Position numbers and translations under genes: made by a program | Origin: Trachelipus rathkii | Taxonomy: Eukaryota > Arthropoda > Malacostraca > Isopoda > Trachelipodidae | Assembly: GCA_015478945.1 (NCBI GenBank) | Contig: JABUQX010021287.1 | Span: 35,001 to 47,500 of the forward strand | Length of the DNA stretch: 12,500 nt | Reading direction: 5' to 3' | The notes under the pieces: generated by a model | The model's database searches: none | The model's input: only the letters and a program-made list of their open reading frames with translations | Told to the model about the DNA's origin: nothing | Part shown: positions 1 through 9,160 of the stretch, piece by piece | Layout of the letters: each line of letters opens with the position of its first letter | Position numbering within the stretch: position 1 is the stretch's first letter

Positions 1-480
1 GAATGCTATTTACTTTTTCTCATGTTTTTTTGTTTTTCAAATTTTGTTTAGTTCTGCTAAAGTTGTAAAAGCCAACGTCCTCCATTAGCCTTTTTTTTAG
101 AATTGGTTGTGAAAATAAAGTTGATTCCACATCATTTTTTTTAACGACCACTTTGATAAGATGTGCATGAAACTTTTTCCTAGTCATTGTTATTGTATCT
201 TTGAGTGAAGCAAGTGCTGCTTGTTCGAAAGATTAATAATAATAGGATAGGAGGAAAGAAAGATAGATGCAGAATCAAAGATAAGGAGAGAGAGAGAAAA
301 AAAATAGTTGTTATTTATTTACAAGCTTGCTGTGTTAGGTTAGCATGTGAAGTTAGGTTATGTTATGTTAGGATAGGTTAGGTTAGGAATGATTAAGGTT
401 TGCTAAGTAAGGCTTAACGTTGGGCACGATGTCGACGAAAGAGGAAAGAGAAAGCTTGTGCAAGGTTAATGACTTTTCAA
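1..480. other. AT-rich unique DNA, no gene seen
   Basis: No frame of useful length and no recognisable protein motif is visible on either strand. The stretch has poly-T runs at 89-97 and 136-141, a purine-rich block at 248-304 with GAGAGAGAGA, and the TTAGG-like patch listed separately. It ends just before the first AAT tract. Confidence 0.6.
335..387 (+). repeat. Degenerate TTAGG (arthropod telomere-like) patch
   Basis: TTAGGTTAG occurs at 335-343, TTAGGTTA at 353-360, and the run TTAGGATAGGTTAGGTTAGG at 368-387, separated by short diverged spacers. TTAGG is the canonical telomere unit of most arthropods and is also a common interstitial microsatellite in decapods. With so few units inside ordinary sequence, this is an interstitial relic and not a chromosome end. 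Confidence 0.6.
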
Positions 481-535
481 TTTTTTTAACCTTGATTGTC
501 AATCCCGGCTAGTATGATAAGGCTAAAATTGTTAT

Positions 536-978
<443 letters not shown>

Positions 979-1137
979 TAATCGTAACCCTTGTGACTTA
1001 GTAGCAAGGGATTGCCGACTCCAAAATCAACAGAAAGAAGATGCTACTAGTCCCTGAAATTCTTAACTAATGCTTTACTTCCCAACAAATGCGGCAAGTT
1101 AAGAGTTATCACATAGAATTGCAATGTATATATAGGA
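979..1137. other. Unique DNA, no gene seen
   Basis: A short complex stretch between the AAT tracts and the 39-bp minisatellite. CCCTTG at 988-993 and CAAGGG at 1005-1010 form a six-base inverted pair. No protein or RNA family was recognised. Confidence 0.5.
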
Positions 1138-1605
1138 TGACGTCAAATAGACAGCCGAAGGCGAAAATGGATACGTTGACTTTAGATTGGAAGCCGAAGG
1201 AGAATACGAGACGACGACGTCAGATTGGAAACCGAAGTCGAAATCGGAAAATATGAAGTCAGGTTGGAAATCAAAAGCGAAAACGAATACGATGACGTCA
1301 GATTGGAATCCGAAAGCGAAAATGGATACGACAACGTGAAATTGGAGAAGGAAGGCGAAAACGGATACAATGACGTCAGAATGGATGCCGAAAGCAAAAA
1401 CGAATACGATTATTTCATTTTGGAAGATGAATGTGTAAACGGACACGATTAGGTCAGATTGGAAACCGAAGGCGAAAATCAAAACGTTGATGTCAGATTG
1501 GAATCTGAGGTCGAAAATGGATACGATAACGTCAGATTGGAAGCCGAAGGCGAAAGCAGATACGAAGACATCAGATTGGAAACCAAAAGAGGAAACCGGA
1601 TTTGG
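1138..1605 (+). repeat. 39-bp minisatellite with CRE-like palindromes
   Basis: About twelve diverged tandem units of 39 bp, each built as GAYGACGTCAGATTGGAA followed by a GAAGGCGAAAATGGATAC-like half. Ten units from 1219 are exactly in phase (starts at 1219, 1258, 1297, 1336, 1375, 1414, 1453, 1492, 1531, 1570); the first two units carry length changes. Perfect TGACGTCA palindromes lie at 1138, 1293 and 1371, with near matches in other units. Because 39 is divisible by three, one frame reads as a 13-residue acidic repeat (VRLE then mostly E/S/G, ENGY, D/N). It is broken by TAG at 1450-1452 and a frame change near 1205. The opposite strand is also open over much of the array, so coding is not shown. 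It could be a decayed repeat-protein exon or a plain minisatellite. Confidence 0.85.
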
Positions 1606-1714
1606 CGGAAAAGTATTAAACTTAAAAGGATTTTTCGACTTTTAAAGGAAGTTAACCATAAAATTAGAATATATCAGATCAATAATAATTCAGGTAATCA
1701 TAATGAATAATAAA
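1606..1714. other. Unique spacer after the minisatellite
   Basis: A lysine-rich continuation of the repeat frame runs to a stop at 1708-1710, but it no longer shows the 39-bp unit. No family was recognised. Confidence 0.4.
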
Positions 1715-2141
<427 letters not shown>

Positions 2142-2164
2142 CGAAGTATGCTAATTTGTTTTCA

Positions 2165-2382
2165 TGTTAGAAAGTTTTTGAAGCAAATGGGCTGTCAGTC
2201 ATCAATAATGATTCTATCATTGATGATTGAACCACTACAATAAACTCTACTGCGAAACAATAGAGCAACCTGCCACGGAAACTCCGCATCTTTTGTCTTC
2301 ACTCCTCCGTGTATTCTGCCTTGCAATAGATCAGACCAACAGGTGCACACTTTGTGATATGGGTAACTTGAAACCAAGACTA
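2165..2382 (-). pseudogene. S1A serine protease exon fragment (broken)
   Basis: On the minus strand the frame 2380-2198 reads a Cys-x-Cys linker (CTCW), an activation-site motif (QGRIHGG, normally R-IVGG), then AEFPWQVALL, VYCSGSI and INDRIII. This is the order at the start of a chymotrypsin-like catalytic domain. S1A proteases cleave peptide bonds, and arthropod members act in digestion, clotting or prophenoloxidase activation. Just downstream, TGA at 2197-2195 closes the frame exactly where the catalytic-histidine motif TAAHC is expected. The underlying bases (2200-2183) match codons for TAAHC except for two single-base insertions. An acceptor-like CTGCAG precedes the fragment at 2388-2383, so it looks like one exon. 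Exons with the catalytic Asp and Ser are not in the window; TA-rich DNA lies upstream and an AAT tract downstream. It is either a pseudogene fragment or a real exon with assembly indels. Subfamily is not decidable. Confidence 0.75.
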
Positions 2383-2429
2383 CTGCAGATATAAATTTGT
2401 AATAGTAAAGTTTCTTTAAACGAATTTTA

Positions 2430-2567
2430 CAATGATTATCAATATATATAATATACTATATTATGTATATATATATATAGTATTTTAATATGTATTATAT
2501 ATTTATATTATATATATAATATATATATATAATATTATAAATATAAAATATATATATATATATAGTA

Positions 2568-2625
<58 letters not shown>

Positions 2626-2829
2626 TATTAATATAATTATATATATATACCTATTATTATCATATATAGTATATTATATATATATATAGTAGTGTATATA
2701 TCTATATAGTATATATATATTATATATATTTATAATATATATATATATATATATATATAAGTATAATATATTGTATATATATAAATATATATAAGTAGAT
2801 ATATAGTATATATATATATATATATAGTA

Positions 2830-2861
<32 letters not shown>

Positions 2862-3360
2862 GTGTTATATAGTAATAGAGTAGTATGAATATATTATTAT
2901 TATAGATTATTATTATTATCATTAGTACTATATAATACTATATTTATATAATTATATATATATATAGTATAATAATAGTTTATATATATACTATATAGTA
3001 TATATATATATAATACATTGGGAAATATATATTATATATATATATATACATAATATATATATATATATATTATACGATATATATGTAAACTAAATATATA
3101 TTATATATATATTATATATATGCTATATATATATGACTATATATATATATATATATAATATCTATATATACATATTATATATAGATCATATGATATACTA
3201 ACCTATATATATCTATATATAGTATATATATTTAATAATATTATAATATAGATATATATATATAGTAATATATAGTAATATATATAAATATAATGATATA
3301 GTTATACTATATATATATATTAAATATATATATATTATATATATATATATAGAGTATAGT
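2430..3360. repeat. Long degenerate (TA)n tract
   Basis: About 930 bp of TA dinucleotide repeat, frequently interrupted by TAG, GTA, ATT and short AAT-like patches. No coding or RNA feature is visible. Long self-complementary TA tracts can form cruciforms and are hard to sequence, so their internal order should be treated as uncertain. Confidence 0.93.
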
Positions 3361-3618
3361 AGAAATTCACGGAGTCACGTACCACCTTTCAGTGCGCGTC
3401 GAACCTTGTTGATAAAAAAAAAAAGAAAAAATACAACAGAAAGAGGGTTAAATAGGAAAAAAGCAAAAATTATTACCACTTTTAAAAAGAGAATATTAAA
3501 AGGGGGATGGGGGACCAAGGCGTACGTTTTGGACACTATCCTTGTGTCCGTCTCTCCTTGTGGCGTCTGTAAGAGCACACAAAGGATATGGTGTCGAGAA
3601 CGTCAGCGGCTTGGTTAT
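3361..3618. other. Unique island between TA tracts, with hairpin
   Basis: A 258-bp complex stretch. It contains A-rich runs (3414-3430), a G-rich block (3500-3513), and an imperfect inverted repeat with arms 3531-3547 and 3576-3595 around about 28 bases. A smaller perfect pair, GGACAC (3531-3536) and GTGTCC (3544-3549), is nested in the left arm. The open frames (plus 3406-3627, minus 3578-3375) are lysine- or phenylalanine-rich and match nothing recognised. It may be the remnant of a mobile element whose ends were lost in the TA tracts. Confidence 0.45.
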
Positions 3619-3781
3619 TATATATAATATATTATATATATATTAGTATATATATATTCTATTATATATATATAATATACTATATATATATATATTATAT
3701 AGTATATACTATATACTTATATATTATCATATATATATTATATATAATATATAGTCTATTATATATATATAATATATTAGT

Positions 3782-3812
<31 letters not shown>

Positions 3813-3935
3813 TATATAGTATAGTAATATATTATATTATATATATATATAATATATATATTATATATATATAATACATATATATATATAAGTAGTATAT
3901 TATACTATATATAATATATATATATTATTATATAT
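3619..3935. repeat. Degenerate (TA)n tract
   Basis: TA repeat with scattered G and C interruptions, ending directly against the Gypsy integrase fragment. The Tyr/Ile-rich frame across it is a repeat artefact. Confidence 0.93.
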
Positions 3936-4299
3936 TGGGTAACGAACTGGACAGATTGAATCAACCAACGAAAAACCAAGCTGTTGAAAGGGTCAACCGT
4001 ACGTTTGCGGAGTTCCTCAAGAATACGGTGACAAGAACAAGGAATGGGGGTGGTTGTTGTATCGCTAAAGGTAGTTATGGGGGGTTAATAAACAAAAAAC
4101 ATAACCAAAAAACAAAAAAAACATTCTGAATTAGGTGGTAACACCAGTAGAGAAGACTGATGGTGCAAAAACGCACTGAGAAAGGGAAAAAGGTACTACC
4201 GATCTCCAGAGAAGAGCACGACAAATGAAAAGAAGGTCATCCAAATTGGCTGCCATACGCAGTAGGAGAGAAAGTGAAAAGGAAAATTATTTCATAGAT
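3935..4299 (+). pseudogene. Ty3/Gypsy integrase fragment, copy A (heavily decayed)
   Basis: The fragment starts in frame with AVERVNRTFAEFLKN (from 3979), which covers the catalytic glutamate region of a retroelement integrase core. It then loses frame after about 4040. The remaining bases still align by eye to the longer copy at 7919-8200, including the stretches for the GATGGTGCAAAAAC and CTACCGATCTCCAGAGAAGA segments. Relative to that copy it has an A-rich insertion of roughly 20-30 bases near 4090-4118 and several one- to few-base indels. Only the end of the core and part of the C-terminal region remain; reverse transcriptase, RNase H and LTRs are absent. The left edge abuts a TA tract, and homology stops near 4297 where GGAGCC-rich DNA begins. 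It is clearly non-functional. Confidence 0.8.
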
Positions 4300-4500
4300 T
4301 GGACAGCTGGAGAGAAGGCAGCAGGGCTGCGGAGCCGGAGCCGGAGCCGGAGCCGGAAACCGGAGCCGCGAGAGCAGTATTTTGTTTGTGGTGGAGCTGG
4401 AGCCGAGCCGGACGTCGAAAACTTTTTGAAGGGACTCGGATAAGCTATTGCCGGAGTAAAAATTTGGGGGGACCTGGAGCTGGAGCCGGAGCTCCGGCTA
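4300..4500 (+). repeat. GGAGCC hexanucleotide repeat locus 1
   Basis: GGAGCC units run at 4331-4356, with variant units to 4368 and further scattered copies at 4391-4411 and 4474-4490. The strand is GC-rich, unlike everything around it. The last part holds a perfect 16-base palindrome, AGCCGGAGCTCCGGCT (4484-4499). All three frames are low-complexity (Ser-Arg, Glu-Pro, Gly-Ala), as is the antisense frame, so no protein is claimed. A second locus of the same repeat lies at 10990-11186. Confidence 0.85.
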
Positions 4501-4574
4501 ATACAAAAATTAGGTAATATATTAATTTTACTTACAAAGGTTACATAAATAATATATTCTTCAAGGTACGCCAC
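4501..4574. other. Short AT-rich spacer
   Basis: Unique AT-rich DNA between the GGAGCC locus and the next TA tract. Nothing was recognised. Confidence 0.4.
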
Positions 4575-4995
4575 TGATATATATTATATATATATATATA
4601 TAATATATATTATATATATATCATATATATATAATATAGCGTATATATATATACTATATATATTTATATATATATATATCATATACTTATATATATATTA
4701 TATCTATACTATATAATATATAAGTAGTATATTATATAAATATATGTAGGTATATATATAGTATATACTATATATAGTATATATATATATATATATATAA
4801 TGTAATATATTATATATATATATAGGATATATATATAGTAAATATTTATAAATATATATATTTATTATACTTTATGTGTATATATAAATATATGTATTAT
4901 ATAAAATTTTAATAATAGTATAAAAAAAAAATAATTATATATATATTTTATATATATTATAATATATGTATATATTATATTATATATATATTGCA
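4575..4995. repeat. Degenerate (TA)n tract
   Basis: About 420 bp of TA repeat with interruptions, including a run of A at 4922-4930. It ends at the left border of the unique block that holds the hAT relic. Confidence 0.92.
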
Positions 4996-5334
4996 GAAAT
5001 TTGCTTATGTATATTTATTATTCAATAATTAAAAAAATGTTCGGTACTCTTAGATCACTTTATAATTAATTAAGTTTATTATCTTTAGAAAAATCATTCA
5101 ACTAACCAAAATTGAAAACACTCGTCATTACTTGGATATATTACTCACGCTGAATGATAAAAGTACTTTCATTTGTCAATGAATTAGTTAACACAGTTGG
5201 ATTGGAAACCAGTCCAGTTCGACCATGCCTAAAAAGAGTCTAGCATAACTACCGAAGTTTACTCATGTGGGTCACAATACATCTATTTTGGATCCTATAA
5301 ATTTATTTTTCACTTAAAACTGCTATCATCCAGC
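4996..5334. other. Unique AT-rich DNA upstream of the hAT relic
   Basis: No motif could be assigned. If the hAT element was complete, its 5' untranslated part and left terminal inverted repeat would fall here or inside the TA tract. No CAG(G/T)G-type hAT end was found by eye. Confidence 0.4.
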
Positions 5335-7210
5335 CATTGCTTGCAATTGTTTTAAAAAGAATAGGTAACTAAAGGTAATCCAGGTAACCTTTAAATTTCT
5401 AAAAACTCAGCGCTAAAAATGGAAACTTTTTTCGTTGCCAAAACTTGTTTCATGTCTATGTTAAGTGAAAAATTCAAAATAAATTGGGACGCGTGTAGTT
5501 ATGACAGCTGTTGTTAAAGATAGGTGACCCATTTTTTTCTTTTGCATGACCAGGATTTAAGGCACTAGTGGAGACATGGCTTAGAAACTGGAAAGTCCCT
5601 TAGACTGGAAAATTTTGTAAAATATAGTTCTTGAAAAAAATAAACTTAAAAAAATGCTTTGAAAACAATTGCCTAAATGGATACTTACAGATGGTGCAAA
5701 GCTAAATTATGTTTGTACATAATATTATAATTTTGACGAAGATAAAACAGTATTTCTAAAACGTTAGCATAAAAGATACCAAATCTCAACATTTTCAGTC
5801 GAATATAATATTCAAGAATTTTTTACTGACATCTTAAAAGAACTTCCAAAAAGTATAACAAAAACATAATTGCTTAGTTACGAATAATGCATCAAACATG
5901 ATCAGTACGCTTGAAAAATTAAATAAGACAATAAGGATGAGGAACTGGAAGCTGGTAAATGTGATACTGATTTTACTGAATGTCAAACGAAGTAGTAATA
6001 GTTTTTTTCAGAAATGACTTGATTAAAACTTATAAAAATACTATTGTTCTCAATAACGTTAACAGGTGGCACAAACATGAGATGTGAATTCATATTTACA
6101 GTTAGCAGTGCGTGTACGGTCTCCACAAACACTCACTAGAGCAAATCTATAAGCAGGGCGATGAACAAATTACAAAGCCAGGTACGTACCCCAAATTGAT
6201 GAAAACAGATTTGCCTTCTTCCATATAAAAAATCAAAAAAAGTTCGCAAAAAAAAAAGTTTTTTGGTAAGCTGAAATTCTACATTTAACTCGATATAGAA
6301 AAACTCAAAACCCAGCTCTCTCCTCATCATAAGCTTCTGCACTAAAGGGACTTCTTACATAGTACAGCATCATGGCGTCAATACTTCTTAAAGTTTCCTC
6401 TCTGACCAGTCGGATGTGGGAACAAACGAAAACCCTCTGAAGAATTATTAAAACAACCTAGTACTTTAAACAAAAATATCAAATCAAATAAAAGTGCAAG
6501 GGAAAATTTTTAATGGAGAAGGAATTTTAGCAAATCACAGAATATATATTCATGAATAAGAAGTGCGGAAGAATGTTAGAATGGAAATAAAAGTACTTAT
6601 TTGTTCGGAATCTTTGTTTAAAATCCTTTCTCAGAACTAGAAGATCTGATGATATTTAAAGCTAGGAGTGCTCTTTGGTGAACTTAAGGGGACATCTAAA
6701 TGAATAACTCTACTAATCGAGACAATGAAATATCGTGTGGGGGGTACAGATATGGTGCTCACAGCAGTTTAGGGAATCCTTCCTATATAAGAAACAGGTC
6801 AGATGATTGGGAAAGAAGACTCACATTTGACCGGCCCTTCGGAAAATAATGAGCATGTAATGAAAATGCGTTTGAAAACTAAAAGACAATCGCTACTAAG
6901 TAAAACATATTCAAACCTTAATATCTTCTAGAAAAATAAAAGGGAGATTCCATAAGTCATTAGATGGAATAATGAAATCGACCGGAAATCAAAGTATACA
7001 AGTTACAAGAGGCACAAAACTTGGCATAACAGTTGCTAGTTTGAACAGTGCCGCTTGCACAATAGCCAGCTTTGCCTCCTATTCAAGTGAATGTTGAGAG
7101 CTTATTTCTGCCTTAACAGAATAATAAAACATCGTTCTAAGGACAATCGTTAAAGGGAGATCTTTATTGAGAATGATGTTTTATTTTTAAGAACAGATTG
7201 TTTTGAATAA
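5335..7210 (+). pseudogene. hAT-superfamily transposase relic with BED-like finger
   Basis: hAT transposases cut and paste DNA in the nucleus through an RNase H-like core and dimerise through a C-terminal domain. No long frame survives, but motifs occur in the right order on one strand. CNCFKK then GNPGNL (5342-5391) resembles a BED zinc finger. AVVKDR then PFFSF and PGFKALVETWL (5504-5577) fits the usual region after the finger. VTNNASNM (5877-5900) matches the T-D-N-x-x-N-M region of the core. MRC, a displaced His codon and LQLAV (6077-6110) match the CAAHTLQLAV motif with two single-base deletions. QVRTP (6179-6193) and LTSRMWEQTKTL (6402-6437) follow, then EELLKQP in another frame (6439-6459). 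PIQVNVESLF (7078-7107), then ENDVLFLRT ending at TAA 7208-7210, matches the dimerisation domain. The span of about 620 codons is normal for hAT. Many stops and frameshifts make it dead. Terminal repeats were not found. Confidence 0.72.
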
Positions 7211-7283
7211 ATTTATATACATATAGGTCGGTGCCTAAATAAAAATAGAAATTTAATTTAAAATTTTAGGAAGGAAAGTGAAT
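7211..7283. other. Unique spacer 3' of the hAT relic
   Basis: AT-rich DNA that could be the 3' untranslated part of the hAT element. GGTCGGTGCCTA (7227-7238) is the only GC-rich word. No mate for it was found upstream of the relic. Confidence 0.35.
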
Positions 7284-7545
7284 TACTATATATAGATAAT
7301 ATAAATATACTATATATATATATTATATATAATATATATATATATATATATATTATATACCTATATATATAGTATATATATATATAATATATATATATAA
7401 ATATATTACTATATATATATTAAAAAAAAAATACGTATATATTATATATAAATCCTATTATATATATATATTATATATATAATATTAATATAATATATAT
7501 ATATATTATATTATACTATATAGTATTATTTATAATAGTATTATA
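7284..7545. repeat. Degenerate (TA)n tract
   Basis: About 260 bp of TA repeat with an A9 run near 7423-7431. It separates the hAT relic from Gypsy copy B and probably replaced the upstream part of the latter. Confidence 0.92.
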
Positions 7546-7629
7546 TTCATGATATGAAATCTGTTGTTGAACCACATAAATTGTTTGTTTCAATATTGGA
7601 AAATCAAGGTTGAAAATCTTTTCTAACTA

Positions 7630-8566
7630 GCAACTATTGATGTTATGGCTACGCCAAGGACCAGGAAAGGGAGCATAGCTTGTTTAGTAGCTGTGAAACA
7701 TTGCAGCAAATGGGTCGCAGTAAGGCCATTAAAAGACAAATCTGCAAGGAGTGTAACGGAAGCATTCGAAGGTCAAATGCTGCCCACATTTGTATGACCA
7801 CCAAATAAAGTGTTGATGGATAACGGTTGAATTCCGGAGCAGTAGATTTAAGGAGATGCTTCAAGCCTACAGTATCAAACATATTTTTAGGAGCAATTAT
7901 AAACCGGCAGCTAATGGGGCTGTGGAAAGGGTCAACCGGACGTTTGCAGAGTTCCTCAAGAATGCGGTGACAAAGGACAAGGAATGGGATGATTGTTTAC
8001 CTAGGGTGGTTATGGTATAAAACAACACAAAACATTCCGAATTGGGGATAACATCAGTGGAGAAACTGATGGTGCAAAAACATGAGAAAGGGAAGGTACT
8101 ACCGATCTCCAGAGAAGAACAGGACAAGTGGAAAGGTCATTCAAATTGGCTGCCATACGCAGTAGGGGTGAAAGTGAAAAGGAAAATTATTTCAGTAGAT
8201 AGGGCATTGAAGAAGAAGCTAAGCGAAAGGTATGAATGACCTTTCGTGGTGACCAAGGTGATTGCAGGCGGGATGACTTATGATGTTGAAGGAAATGGGA
8301 AGACAATGAGGGTTCATTATTCACATCTGAAGGTATGGGCAGATCCACCGGAATATTTGCAGAAGTATTTTGAAAACGAAGAAGGATTATATCAGTAGGA
8401 AGAAGAACAGAAGTGGGAGACAAAATCTGAAGAGGAAGAAGAGGAACTAACACCAACTTACATAGTTCATGGAGGACAATCTAGAAGGACAACAAGGAAA
8501 AAGAAACATGGGACAAATAAAAAAGATACATGGGACCTGTTGGAAACTGATATATTAAGACGTTAA
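7630..8566 (+). pseudogene. Ty3/Gypsy integrase C-terminal part of pol, copy B (broken)
   Basis: Integrase inserts retroelement cDNA into nuclear DNA. The frame opens with ATIDVMATP (7630-7656), whose Asp codon at 7639 fits the first catalytic residue. SKWVAVRPLKDKSA follows, then LMDNG with the second Asp at 7819. After a net loss of two bases at about 7828 the frame continues with RSNYKPAANGAVERVNRTF, the catalytic Glu being at 7925. With the indel allowed for, spacing between the second Asp and Glu is 35 residues, the DD35E signature. Later come WDDCLP, NNTKHSELG, the GPY/F-type C-terminal module (KLSERYE, stop, PFVV), HYSHLKVW, and an acidic then basic tail ending at TAA 8564-8566. Lesions are TGA 7795-7797, the frameshift, TAA 8018-8020, TGA 8237-8239 and TAG 8396-8398. 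The zinc-binding N-terminus, reverse transcriptase and LTRs are missing. Less decayed than copy A. Confidence 0.88.
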
Positions 8567-8666
8567 ATTCTTCTTAAGGTTTTCATCTAGTTAATTTGTT
8601 TGAGAACTAAATCACTGAAGTTTTGAAAAATGTTGCAGTCATGGGAATTCAAAAAAAAAAATATAT
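8567..8666. other. Unique DNA after the Gypsy tail
   Basis: This is where a polypurine tract and 3' LTR would be expected for a complete Gypsy element. No convincing purine tract followed by a TG-starting LTR was seen; the A11 run at 8651-8661 leads straight into an AATA microsatellite. Confidence 0.4.
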
Positions 8667-8727
8667 ATAAATAATAAATAAATAAATAAATAAATAAATG
8701 AATAAATAAATAAATAAATAAATAAAA
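8667..8727 (+). repeat. (AATA)n microsatellite
   Basis: About 60 bp of AATA tetranucleotide repeat with one ATG interruption near 8698-8700. The minus-strand frame over it (Ile-Tyr-Leu-Phe) is an artefact. Confidence 0.92.
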
Positions 8728-9160
8728 TAGAGGAAAATATTGAATGAAAAAAAAAATAAGAAAATAATGTTAAAAGACTTAGAATGAAAACTATGAAGAA
8801 TAAAGAGATCATTAATATGATAATAATGATAAGATAATCTCAATAAAGAATAATAGGAAAGTTATTTTGAAAATAGGAGAATTTAGGTAAAGAGAATGCC
8901 TACGATAGGAAATTATACTCATAGAGTGGGTGTGTGGTTTAAAAGAAGTTGAATTAAGTAGATGAGTAGGCATTAGGCAATCAGATTGAATTAAGCAGAT
9001 AAGTAGGTGATGAATAATCTTAAGAGAAATTAGGAAAAATGAAATTTAATTAGTAAAGTTGTTTATGAAATATTCGAAATATATTACACATATCTGATAT
9101 TACACATTTTTGTCTGCTTCTTAATTAAAAATAAGAAAGACTATTGAGAATGTAACACAT
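8728..9160. other. AT-rich unique DNA with a short direct repeat
   Basis: No gene was recognised. TTGAATTAAGTAGATGAGTAGG at 8949-8970 recurs with two changes at 8986-9007, a 37-base period with only two copies. The rest is A-rich sequence without clear structure. Confidence 0.45.

Noticed and set aside
1099..1482. 127-codon antisense frame across the 39-bp array
   Set aside because: The array has a period divisible by three, so several frames stay open automatically; no start context, domain or continuation was seen.
3588..3612. TGGTGTCGAGAACG as a retroelement primer-binding site after an LTR
   Set aside because: The preceding bases do not end in the CA expected of an LTR, and no matching LTR start or second LTR was found.
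3375..3627. Two overlapping frames in the unique island between TA tracts
   Set aside because: Lysine- or phenylalanine-rich compositional frames arising from poly-A runs; no recognisable domain.
4225..4574. Arg-Ser, Glu-Pro and Arg-Leu rich frames over the GGAGCC locus
   Set aside because: Low-complexity readings of a hexanucleotide repeat; not evidence of an SR protein.
6136..6342. 68-codon minus-strand frame
   Set aside because: It lies antisense within the hAT relic, matches no family I recognise, and is of a length expected by chance in this composition.
7649..8456. Minus-strand frames across Gypsy copy B
   Set aside because: They are shadows of the plus-strand integrase frame, which carries the DD35E and GPY/F-type motifs.
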